Source: Gammaproteobacteria bacterium (GTDB taxonomy: Bacteria; Pseudomonadota; Gammaproteobacteria; Pseudomonadales; Pseudohongiellaceae). From it: a DNA stretch of 5,637 bases. Shown here in pieces: positions 1 through 5,574 of the stretch; the first letter of the stretch is position 1, and every line of letters begins with the position of its first letter. The notes beneath the pieces were generated by a model. The model did no database searches. It was given only the letters and a program-made list of their open reading frames with translations, and was not told the DNA's origin. The DNA lies in assembly GCA_016762995.1 (NCBI GenBank), contig JAESUT010000015.1:1-5637 (forward strand), given 5' to 3'. The translations under genes were made by a program, and so were the position numbers.

Positions 1-692
1 GACTCATCCTTAACTTCTTGCTTCGTCATCTTGAGCTGCTTGCGGTATTCCATGAGTTGCATCGGAACATCGATCGCCACCACCACAATGAGAACTGCAC
101 TGAATCCAAAGAAACACCAGATCATCAGCATCCCTGCGGAGCTCAAGGCAGACGTTATTGGCTGAAGAGATAACGCAAAAATGTCTTCAAGCGCGAGATT
201 CAGTACAATCACCACCGCTCCAGCGACGAGTGTAAATTTACCTATAGACTTAGGTAATTCAACCAAAGACTTGATGGAAAATATCTTTGCCAAACCCTTA
301 AGTGGATTCAGCCGTTCGAATTTAGGTTGCACCTGCGAAAAACTAAAGATCCATCCACCCAAGACCATCGAACTCATCATGCTAGCAATGAAAAGTGTCA
401 CAAACAGCGGCGCCAACAGAATAACAAAGCCCTCGGCAGCTGATGACATCTGCATCGGCAGTACCGATTCACTGAATGCAAGCTCACGCTCAAAGGAGAG
501 ACTTTCCTGAAGAGTGGTTGTCAGGCTATTAACGATACTCTTTCCGAAAAACAGCATTGCGAATCCTGCCGCCAACAGTGATGTGAATGTTTGTAGTTCC
601 TTCGAACGCGGCGCCTGACCCTTCTTACGAGAATCAAGCTTCCGTTTCGGAGTTGCCTCTTCGGTTTTCTCTTGTGCGCTATTCTCTGCCAT
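1..692 (-). CDS. flhB: Flagellar type III export gate protein FlhB, N-terminal part (runs off left edge)
   Basis: FlhB is the inner-membrane export-gate subunit that switches substrate specificity from rod/hook to filament proteins. The window holds the ATG start (692) and 230 complete codons; the frame is still open at base 1, so the gene is partial only because the window ends. Residues 8-31 carry the family's N-terminal pattern (EKTEEATPKR, then KKGQ and RSKEL). Four hydrophobic stretches lie near residues 34-50, 86-114, 151-171 and 185-209. Residues 120-138 (QPKFERLNPLKGLAKIFS) match the conserved cytoplasmic loop, and the fragment ends in KQEVKDE, the start of the linker to the cytoplasmic domain. 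The autocleavage NPTH motif would lie further left and cannot be checked. The start follows the fliR stop by 15 bp, with only a weak GAGA-type ribosome site. The family identity is clear; the gene should continue for roughly 120-150 codons. Confidence 0.96.
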   Translation of the reverse strand, partial: MAENSAQEKTEEATPKRKLDSRKKGQAPRSKELQTFTSLLAAGFAMLFFGKSIVNSLTTTLQESLSFERELAFSESVLPMQMSSAAEGFVILLAPLFVTLFIASMMSSMVLGGWIFSFSQVQPKFERLNPLKGLAKIFSIKSLVELPKSIGKFTLVAGAVVIVLNLALEDIFALSLQPITSALSSAGMLMIWCFFGFSAVLIVVVAIDVPMQLMEYRKQLKMTKQEVKDE

Positions 693-707
693 TAAATATT
701 CTCAATC

Positions 708-1478
708 TCAGTTCAGGTTAAGTCGCAAAAAATCGAAGGTATTGGAGAACAGGTCCATTAACAATGGCGCAAGTAATGGCTGACAAAGAAGCACTAGAAC
801 GAATCCTGTTAGCATAGTTGCCGGGAATCCCACGGCAAATATATTCAACTGCGGAGCGGCACGAGTAATCACACCAAGACCGAGATTAACCAGTAGAACG
901 CCTACCATAATGGGCAGCGCAATCAGCAACGCGGTAAGAAACATCTCGGATGAGAAAACTACGAGATTCCAGAGTACTTGCATCGGCAGTGAACCTTCGT
1001 TCAGAGGAATCGCTACGAAGCTATCTGCTAACACCTTCAAGAGGAGTAAGTGTCCGTCGAGAGACAGAAACAGCAGTGTGGCAATTATCAGATAATACTG
1101 ACCTATTATGGTTACCTGCACTCCATTCTGCGGATCCACGGTGGACGCAAAACCTAGGCCCATTGTTGTCGCAGAGATCATGCCCGACATGACTAGTGCT
1201 GCGAACATAATGTGCAAGGTCATACCCATGAGAACACCAATCAGAATCTGCTGAACCGCGATTATGATTCCTTCTGCGCCTAACGGATCTATAGAAGACG
1301 TATCCGGCATATTGGGATAAAGAAGAATGGTTATAAGCGAGGCCAAAATTATTCTGATGCGCACGGGCACAGTACGCGCACCGAAAATCGGTGCGGCCAT
1401 GAACAAGGCGCCAATGCGCAGGAACGGCCAGTAGAAAGCCGTAACCCATCCAATCATTTCGTTTGCAGAGAATTCCAT
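708..1478 (-). CDS. fliR: Flagellar export gate protein FliR
   Basis: FliR is a polytopic inner-membrane protein that joins FliP and FliQ in the export-gate channel through which flagellar subunits pass. The product is 256 residues, the usual family length, with about six hydrophobic segments. Family signatures seen are WPFLRIGALFMAAPIFGAR-VP near residues 17-37, GVLMG at 81-85, LDGHLLLL near 140-147, and GLGVITRAAPQLNIFAVGFP near 200-219. The frame is open upstream to an ATG at 1574, but that start would add 32 polar residues unlike any FliR and would overlap fliQ by 70 bp. The ATG at 1478 aligns with the normal FliR N-terminus (MEFSANEMIGW) and leaves a 26-bp gap after fliQ. Its ribosome site is poor, and a GTG three codons upstream (1487) is an alternative. 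The gene ends with TGA 15 bp before flhB. Confidence 0.95.
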   Translation of the reverse strand: MEFSANEMIGWVTAFYWPFLRIGALFMAAPIFGARTVPVRIRIILASLITILLYPNMPDTSSIDPLGAEGIIIAVQQILIGVLMGMTLHIMFAALVMSGMISATTMGLGFASTVDPQNGVQVTIIGQYYLIIATLLFLSLDGHLLLLKVLADSFVAIPLNEGSLPMQVLWNLVVFSSEMFLTALLIALPIMVGVLLVNLGLGVITRAAPQLNIFAVGFPATMLTGFVLVLLCQPLLAPLLMDLFSNTFDFLRLNLN

Positions 1479-1504
1479 TTTTTTCACAGGACTATCAATT
1501 CTAA

Positions 1505-1774
1505 TTATCCAATCAAGCTCGGAATCTGCATAAACAGATCCCGAGTGAATGTTATCCAACGTTGCAGCAACCAAGGCCCCATAAGAATTAGCGCAACGAC
1601 TAGCGCCATCAGTTTTGGGATAAAGCTAAGGGTTTGCTCCTGAATCTGCGTTACTGCCTGCAGAACACCAACCACTAAACCAACAAACAGTGCGGACAGA
1701 AGAAGCGGCGCCGCTAAGGAAACGATAAGAAACAAAGCATCTTCACCTATCTGTAACACCATATCTTCTGTCAT
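1505..1774 (-). CDS. fliQ: Flagellar export gate protein FliQ
   Basis: FliQ is a small inner-membrane subunit of the flagellar type III export gate, several copies of which pack around the FliP/FliR core. The product has 89 residues, exactly the family size, with two hydrophobic helices near residues 13-35 and 50-69. Between them is the conserved VTQIQEQTLSFIPKL segment (about 41-55), which is diagnostic of FliQ. The C-terminus GPWLLQRWITFTRDLF is also typical. The ATG at 1774 has a strong ribosome site, GGGAG, five bases upstream. The gene lies 18 bp after the fliP stop, and the fliP-fliQ-fliR order is conserved across flagellated bacteria. Nothing unusual is seen. Confidence 0.97.
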   Translation of the reverse strand: MTEDMVLQIGEDALFLIVSLAAPLLLSALFVGLVVGVLQAVTQIQEQTLSFIPKLMALVVALILMGPWLLQRWITFTRDLFMQIPSLIG

Positions 1775-1779
1775 AAATA

Positions 1780-1784
1780 CTCCC
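1780..1784 (-). promoter_or_regulatory. Ribosome binding site of fliQ
   Basis: The minus strand reads GGGAG, five bases before the fliQ ATG at 1774. It is the clearest ribosome site in an intergenic gap of this window. Confidence 0.65.
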
Positions 1785-1792
1785 GCCTATCC

Positions 1793-2542
1793 CTAGGCTA
1801 CAAAAAAACTCGCCGCTAAGGTTCCAAGAACCAGCGTCCAGCCATCGACCATGACAAACAACATGATTTTGAATGGCAGTGAAATTAACATTGGGGAGAG
1901 CATCATCATCCCCATAGACATTAAAATGCTCGATACAACTAAGTCTATAACCAAGAAAGGAATGAAAATTAGAAAGCCTATTTGAAAAGCTGTCTTCAAC
2001 TCACTAGTGATAAAGGCTGGAACAAGAACTCTAAAAGGAATGTCTGCTACTGAATCAAAAGATTCGTATCCTGCCATCTCAGAGAACAGGGCCACATCGG
2101 AGTCGCGCACCTGGCTAGTCATAAATCCATGAAACGGTGTTGTTGTTTTCTCTAATGCACTATCGAAATCGATGGCATCCTCCATATACGGCTTAATACC
2201 ATTCTCGAAAGATGACTCGAACACGGGACTCATAATGAAGAATGTTGTGAATAGCGCGATGCCTATAATTATTTGATTCGAAGGCGTCTGCATCATGCCT
2301 AGTGCTTGTCGCAATATTGCAAGCACAATCACAATTCGAGTGAATGAAGTCATTGCCATCATTGCTGCTGGTAACATGGATAACAGTGACATAAACAATA
2401 GAATCTGCAGACTCACACTATAGGTCTGCTGTCCGTCGACCCCTTCCTGTGACGTCAGCAGTGTAATGTCAGAAGTCGCAGAAAACGCAGCACCATGAGT
2501 CAGCAGGGCTAGAGCTAAGACTAATAAGGAAGCTTTCTTCAT
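1793..2542 (-). CDS. fliP: Flagellar export gate protein FliP, with signal peptide
   Basis: FliP forms the main ring of the export-gate channel in the membrane at the centre of the flagellar basal body. The product has 249 residues. Residues 1-22 look like a cleavable signal peptide (MKK, hydrophobic core, then HGAAFSA), as expected because FliP is one of the few gate proteins processed by signal peptidase. A family block near residues 60-104 contains MTSFTRIVIVLAILRQALG followed by TPSNQ. A variable periplasmic domain follows, then the strongly conserved SELKTAFQIGF (180-190), DLVVSSILMSMGMMML (200-215) and the C-terminal LPFKIMLFVMVDGW. The methionine-rich run at 208-214 lies in the region described for FliP as the channel's methionine gasket. 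The ATG overlaps the fliO stop (ATGA), with GAGG nine bases upstream, which suggests translational coupling. Confidence 0.98.
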   Translation of the reverse strand: MKKASLLVLALALLTHGAAFSATSDITLLTSQEGVDGQQTYSVSLQILLFMSLLSMLPAAMMAMTSFTRIVIVLAILRQALGMMQTPSNQIIIGIALFTTFFIMSPVFESSFENGIKPYMEDAIDFDSALEKTTTPFHGFMTSQVRDSDVALFSEMAGYESFDSVADIPFRVLVPAFITSELKTAFQIGFLIFIPFLVIDLVVSSILMSMGMMMLSPMLISLPFKIMLFVMVDGWTLVLGTLAASFFVA

Positions 2543-3039
2543 GATTGCTGGCCTCGCCTTATTGAACTCAACACTGACAAAAAAGTTCTTTCCTCGAGAG
2601 CAGGACCAAAACTGGAAGTAGGGTCAATTGGCTTACTCAAGGTATGGAGTTTCTGCACACTTCCTGGGCTAGACCCAAGCAGCAATTGTTCCTCGCCTAC
2701 CGCTACTAGTAGCAATCGATCTTTCCCACCTATGGAGACTACTGACAGAATGCGCACCGCACCGGATCCTGTACGTGCCTGAAAATTAATTTTCTTCAAA
2801 AGGAAAGAAAGCAACACTATTACTCCGACGACCAATACAAGGGAAAGCAGGACTTGTAGGACGTAGTTGTTCTGGATGCTGCTGGTAAGCGCGGAATTTC
2901 GCGATGAGTACTCCTCGATCTCAGACCCGAATTCAGCGGGAAATACGAGCACGGGCGATATACTGGCTGTCACAATCAACAACTTGAGTTTTCTGCGCAG
3001 AGATTGCCGCGAATTGGACACAGACACATCAGCTCGCAT
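2539..3039 (-). CDS. fliO: Flagellar biosynthesis protein FliO
   Basis: FliO is a bitopic membrane protein that helps FliP assemble into the export gate; it is the least conserved member of the group. The call rests on position between fliN and fliP and on architecture. There is a transmembrane helix near residues 59-80, a basic KK stop-transfer, then the FliO domain near 93-133 with RILSVVSIGGKDRLLLVAVGEEQLLLG. This resembles the family pattern of a short beta-rich domain containing a G-K/R-LLLV stretch. Residues 15-36 (RRKLK, then a hydrophobic run ending VFPAEF) may be a signal peptide, as in pseudomonad FliO, but the 14-residue polar lead is long. In-frame starts exist at 3054 (GTG), 3045 (ATG) and 3039 (ATG). 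I chose 3039 because AGGAG sits seven bases before it, giving 166 residues. It overlaps the fliN end by 11 bp. Confidence 0.88.
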   Translation of the reverse strand: MRADVSVSNSRQSLRRKLKLLIVTASISPVLVFPAEFGSEIEEYSSRNSALTSSIQNNYVLQVLLSLVLVVGVIVLLSFLLKKINFQARTGSGAVRILSVVSIGGKDRLLLVAVGEEQLLLGSSPGSVQKLHTLSKPIDPTSSFGPALEERTFLSVLSSIRRGQQS

Positions 3040-3490
3040 CGTCATTCTCCTCACTACTAGGCAAACGTATAATCTCGGATATTCGGACGCCGTAACGCTG
3101 CTGCAGCGATATCGCCTCAGCCTCCGCTACAATTTTTTCGTCCACCAAAACATCTATCACATCAACTGAAACATTTCGAAGGTCAATGAAAGATCCCTGA
3201 CGAAGCTCCATCAAGTGAGCAATCGATATTGTTGTTCTACCAACCTCGAACACAATTGAAATTGGAACATCGAGCATGGAATTGAGAGTAAGTGCAGAAG
3301 GAGGAATGGTAGGAACCAGCGCTTTAGAATTTGATATCGAACCAAAGTCTGCGAAGGGTACTGTACCTGTCTCTCCATCTAGGGCGTTGCTAGGAGCATT
3401 GTCAATGGGAGAAGCAGTCGCAGCTCCATGTGTTTGAGTTGAGAGTTTCACGTCTACCCCGCTCGCATTATTGTCTAGGTTATTACTCAA
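3029..3490 (-). CDS. fliN: Flagellar motor switch protein FliN (TTG start)
   Basis: FliN forms the lower rim of the cytoplasmic C-ring with FliM, takes part in direction switching and docks the export ATPase complex. The product has 153 residues. An N-terminal stretch of about 70 residues is polar and low in complexity. The C-terminal SpoA domain spans about 72-141, with LDVPISIVFEVGRT, the RQGSFIDL strand and the ending YGVRISEII. The usual VNG-x-LIA-x-GE turn reads VDEKIVAEAEAI (about 115-126), so its conserved Asn and both Gly are replaced. The start must be non-ATG: an in-frame TAA (3494-3496) lies two codons upstream, and the first internal ATG would cut into the domain. TTG at 3490 has AAGGA seven bases upstream; ATT at 3493 or the internal GTG (codon 14) are less likely. 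fliN begins 42 bp after fliM. Confidence 0.93.
   Translation of the reverse strand: MSNNLDNNASGVDVKLSTQTHGAATASPIDNAPSNALDGETGTVPFADFGSISNSKALVPTIPPSALTLNSMLDVPISIVFEVGRTTISIAHLMELRQGSFIDLRNVSVDVIDVLVDEKIVAEAEAISLQQRYGVRISEIIRLPSSEENDDAS
3047..3051 (-). promoter_or_regulatory. Ribosome binding site deciding the fliO start
   Basis: The minus strand reads AGGAG here. It lies seven bases before the ATG at 3039 but only one base before the ATG at 3045, and the GTG at 3054 lies upstream of it. The spacing picks 3039 as the fliO start. Confidence 0.7.
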
Positions 3491-3497
3491 AATTTAT

Positions 3498-3502
3498 TCC
3501 TT
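3498..3502 (-). promoter_or_regulatory. Ribosome binding site supporting the fliN TTG start
   Basis: The minus strand reads AAGGA here, seven bases before TTG at 3490. Together with the in-frame TAA at 3494-3496, it fixes the fliN start to within one or two codons and favours TTG. Confidence 0.7.
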
Positions 3503-3532
3503 CTGTATTCCAGCAGTCACAATGCAACACTC

Positions 3533-4465
3533 TCAGCAGAGAATCTTCAGCCCCGCCTTCCCATCGATCTCGCCCATGGTCGCTTTGAATTTTGTGACAC
3601 CATTAATTTTCACATCTACCTGTTCTGGTGAATCCACAGAAATTATGTCCCCTTCTTCCAATCGAAATATTTCGCCGATCGTTAGTCTTGCCCCAGTTAA
3701 CTCGCCCGTAACATCCGCAGAGAATGTCAGCGCCCTACTCTTCATGGTTTCTCTAGGAGAGTAATTCTCCTGAATTTCATTCAGTTTCTTGTGCCGAAAA
3801 ATGGCGTCGATGCCACTTCCTGGCATAATCAGCTGGATCTCTCCTCCGCCACCGGCGAATTCAACGGAGAATGGCCTAATCATAAGTACATCAGTCTCTG
3901 CAAAGGACGCGAGATGCAGCGGATTTACTTCTGTCTCTACGTGCATGAATTCAACTGTTGAAAGATCCCTCCAGCTCGCCTTGATAGTAGCGATTATGGT
4001 CCTCAAAATTAGCTTAACCACTCGCTGCTCGGTGTGTGTAAAATCTCTGTCGCCAATATCACTATTCCTTGAACCTCCCCCAAAGAAAGCGTTAACAAGG
4101 GCGTGAACCAGTTTGGCGTCAAGCACTATCCCGGAGAATCCGATGAGCCCGGTAAGCGCATAGACGTTTATGCTCGAAGGAACCGAGATTTCTTTGGAGT
4201 AGGCATCAAATTTTGAGATCAGTATTTCTTTGCGTTTCACTTCAACACTTCGGTGAAGTAGTGCCAGAAGATTTATACTCAAGTTCGTACGAAACCGCTC
4301 ATCCACAATCTTAACTTCTTGCGCCCAACCCTTAGCCCGGTGCATACCACTAGTTAGGTCGTACAATTCGTAGTCGTCGATGGTTACGATTCGAGAATCT
4401 TCCTCATCACCAGGCACTCCATTTACAAGTGCATCGACTTCATCTTTTGATAGAACATCACTCAT
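3533..4465 (-). CDS. fliM: Flagellar motor switch protein FliM
   Basis: FliM is the middle C-ring protein: it binds phosphorylated CheY and transmits the switch signal to FliG. The product has 310 residues, slightly short for the family (about 320-335). The N-terminus LSKDEVDALVNG (5-16) is a variant of the CheY-P-binding LSQ-EIDALL motif. The middle domain shows the FliG-contact element FFGGGSR (127-132) and the DFTHTEQRVV block (140-149). A glycine-rich GGGGEIQLIMP follows at 205-214. The C-terminal SpoA domain includes FSADVTGELTGARLTIGEIF-L--GDII, and the protein stops almost at once after GLKILC, without the 15-25 residue tail of enteric FliM. The ATG at 4465 lies 22 bp after the fliG stop; its ribosome site is weak. 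The direct fliG-fliM junction is unusual (see findings). Product identity is secure. Confidence 0.97.
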   Translation of the reverse strand: MSDVLSKDEVDALVNGVPGDEEDSRIVTIDDYELYDLTSGMHRAKGWAQEVKIVDERFRTNLSINLLALLHRSVEVKRKEILISKFDAYSKEISVPSSINVYALTGLIGFSGIVLDAKLVHALVNAFFGGGSRNSDIGDRDFTHTEQRVVKLILRTIIATIKASWRDLSTVEFMHVETEVNPLHLASFAETDVLMIRPFSVEFAGGGGEIQLIMPGSGIDAIFRHKKLNEIQENYSPRETMKSRALTFSADVTGELTGARLTIGEIFRLEEGDIISVDSPEQVDVKINGVTKFKATMGEIDGKAGLKILC

Positions 4466-4487
4466 TTAGAATTATCCGCTCTCTTCT

Positions 4488-5501
4488 TTATCCAATCATC
4501 GCGCCAGAATCGACACTCAACACAATCTTGTCCGAATCTGCCAGCTGCTTAGTTGCTACGAGTATTTCTTTCTGCGCAGTCTCTACCTCAGTTACTTTCA
4601 CTGGACCGAGGCTCTCCATATCTTCGGAGAATATTTCTGCCGCTCTCGTAGACATGTTTCGAAGTACTTTCTCCTCGAGCCCCTTATCAGCACCCTTTAA
4701 GGCAAGAACCAGAATATCGGTTGCCACTTCACGAAGAACTAACTGAAAATCTTTGTCCGGTATTTTCTTGAGGTCGTCGAACACAAACATCTCTTCCTGT
4801 ATTCTCATTGCTGTTTCGATATTATTTTCCAAGATTTTACTAATGATGCTCTCTTCGAAATTCTTCTCGAGGGTATTAAAAATATTTGCAACGTTCTTCG
4901 CCCCACCCATCTCGGAGCTTTGCTTCGACACCACTCCTTCAACCTGTTTCTCCAAGGAGGAATTCAATTCCTCCAAGGCCGCCGGATCTATTGGCTCCAT
5001 CTCCGCCATGCGTATACAGATTTCAACAACAGAGTTCTCCGGAAGGTAGGTAAGAACTTCGCCGGACAATTCCGCACCTAAGTAGGAAATTACAATTGCC
5101 TGTATCTGAGGATGCTCATTCTCAATGATTCCCGCTATTAGCTGTGGCTCCATCCACTTGAGAGAGTCTAGGCCACGGGTATTACCACCGAGCGTGATCT
5201 TCTCCAGAACTCTTTCAGCAGCCTCAGCTCCAAGAGCCTGAATCAATACATCTTTCGTATAGCGTCCGGCTTCTATGCTTATAGAGTCATCGGTTGAGCA
5301 CTGCTCGAGGAATGAACTAAGCACTAGATTTACTTCATCCGTACTCATCTCACCCATATAGGTCATCTCGGCGCCTATTTTCTGCACCTCATCGTTACGA
5401 AGAAGCTTTAGTACGCTAGCCGCACCTTGCTCTCCCATAACCATGAGGAGCTGGGCCGCTTTCTCGGCACCTGTTTTTCTGGCGTTTTTTCTACTTCTCA
5501 T
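4488..5501 (-). CDS. fliG: Flagellar motor switch protein FliG
   Basis: FliG is the rotor protein at the top of the C-ring. It attaches to the MS-ring protein FliF and interacts with the stator MotA to give torque. The product has 337 residues, a normal length. The N-terminal domain (about 10-100) is the FliF-binding part. The middle domain carries ENEHPQ (127-132), the FliM-binding EHPQ motif, followed by IQAIVISYL. A GG pair near 199-200 marks the flexible hinge, and MFVFDDL (238-244) is the conserved MFxF element of the C-terminal domain. The torque helix retains K near 269 (ALKGA), R near 286 (NMSTR) and the acidic pair as E-D (293-294). The last basic position, usually Arg in GPVR, is Lys here (GPVK, about 302). 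The ATG at 5501 has only a weak AAGAA ribosome site. It is the first gene of the visible unit. Confidence 0.98.
   Translation of the reverse strand: MRSRKNARKTGAEKAAQLLMVMGEQGAASVLKLLRNDEVQKIGAEMTYMGEMSTDEVNLVLSSFLEQCSTDDSISIEAGRYTKDVLIQALGAEAAERVLEKITLGGNTRGLDSLKWMEPQLIAGIIENEHPQIQAIVISYLGAELSGEVLTYLPENSVVEICIRMAEMEPIDPAALEELNSSLEKQVEGVVSKQSSEMGGAKNVANIFNTLEKNFEESIISKILENNIETAMRIQEEMFVFDDLKKIPDKDFQLVLREVATDILVLALKGADKGLEEKVLRNMSTRAAEIFSEDMESLGPVKVTEVETAQKEILVATKQLADSDKIVLSVDSGAMIG
4956..4974. repeat. Perfect 9-bp inverted repeat inside fliG
   Basis: GGAGGAATT, a single C, then AATTCCTCC forms a perfect inverted repeat with a one-base centre. It is flanked on both sides by CCAAGG (4952-4957 and 4973-4978). 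It lies in codons for the Leu-Glu-Glu-Leu-Asn-Ser-Ser-Leu-Glu region after the EHPQ domain. It may simply result from codon choice in a repetitive helix. No function is assigned. Confidence 0.5.
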
Positions 5502-5534
5502 TGTTTCTTGGCAACTATCATTAATGCTGTGATC

Positions 5535-5565
5535 GTTATGTTCGGACCAGTCAATGAAATGACAA
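5535..5565 (-). promoter_or_regulatory. Weak candidate sigma-70 type promoter for fliG
   Basis: Reading the minus strand, TTGTCA (5565-5560, five of six to TTGACA) is followed after 19 bases by CATAAC (5540-5535, four of six to TATAAT). The -35 box would lie inside the inverted repeat at 5556-5574. Spacing and the -10 box are poor, and I see no sigma-54 or sigma-28 flagellar promoter in the 136 bases upstream of fliG. The stop codons here make an intergenic promoter plausible, but this particular match could be chance. Confidence 0.18.
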
Positions 5566-5574
5566 CGTCATTTC
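5556..5574. repeat. Perfect 8-bp inverted repeat in the fliG leader, possible operator or hairpin
   Basis: GAAATGAC, a three-base AAC spacer and GTCATTTC form a perfect inverted repeat about 55-73 bases upstream of the fliG start. No T-run follows it on the minus strand, so it is not a rho-independent terminator for an upstream gene. On the plus strand a run of seven T (5587-5593) begins 13 bases away, too far for a standard terminator. Its symmetry and position suit a transcription-factor site or a small 5'-leader hairpin. The factor is unknown. Confidence 0.45.

Noticed and set aside
181..510. 109-codon plus-strand frame opposite flhB
   Set aside because: It is antisense to a clear flhB reading frame, has no ribosome site and its product has no recognisable domain.
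1021..1449. 142-codon minus-strand frame within fliR
   Set aside because: It is the alternative frame of fliR on the same strand; composition is rich in His, Arg and Ser, as typical for a shadow frame, while the fliR frame holds the family motifs.
3471..4106. Two plus-strand frames (3471-3764 and 3789-4106) opposite fliM
   Set aside because: Both are antisense to conserved FliM domains and resemble no known protein.
4753..5049. 98-codon plus-strand frame opposite fliG
   Set aside because: Antisense shadow of a well-conserved fliG; no start signal or domain.
5505..5525. TTGGCAACTATCATTAATGC on the plus strand as a sigma-54 promoter
   Set aside because: The GG and GC elements are not 10 bases apart as sigma-54 needs, and it points away from the flagellar genes.
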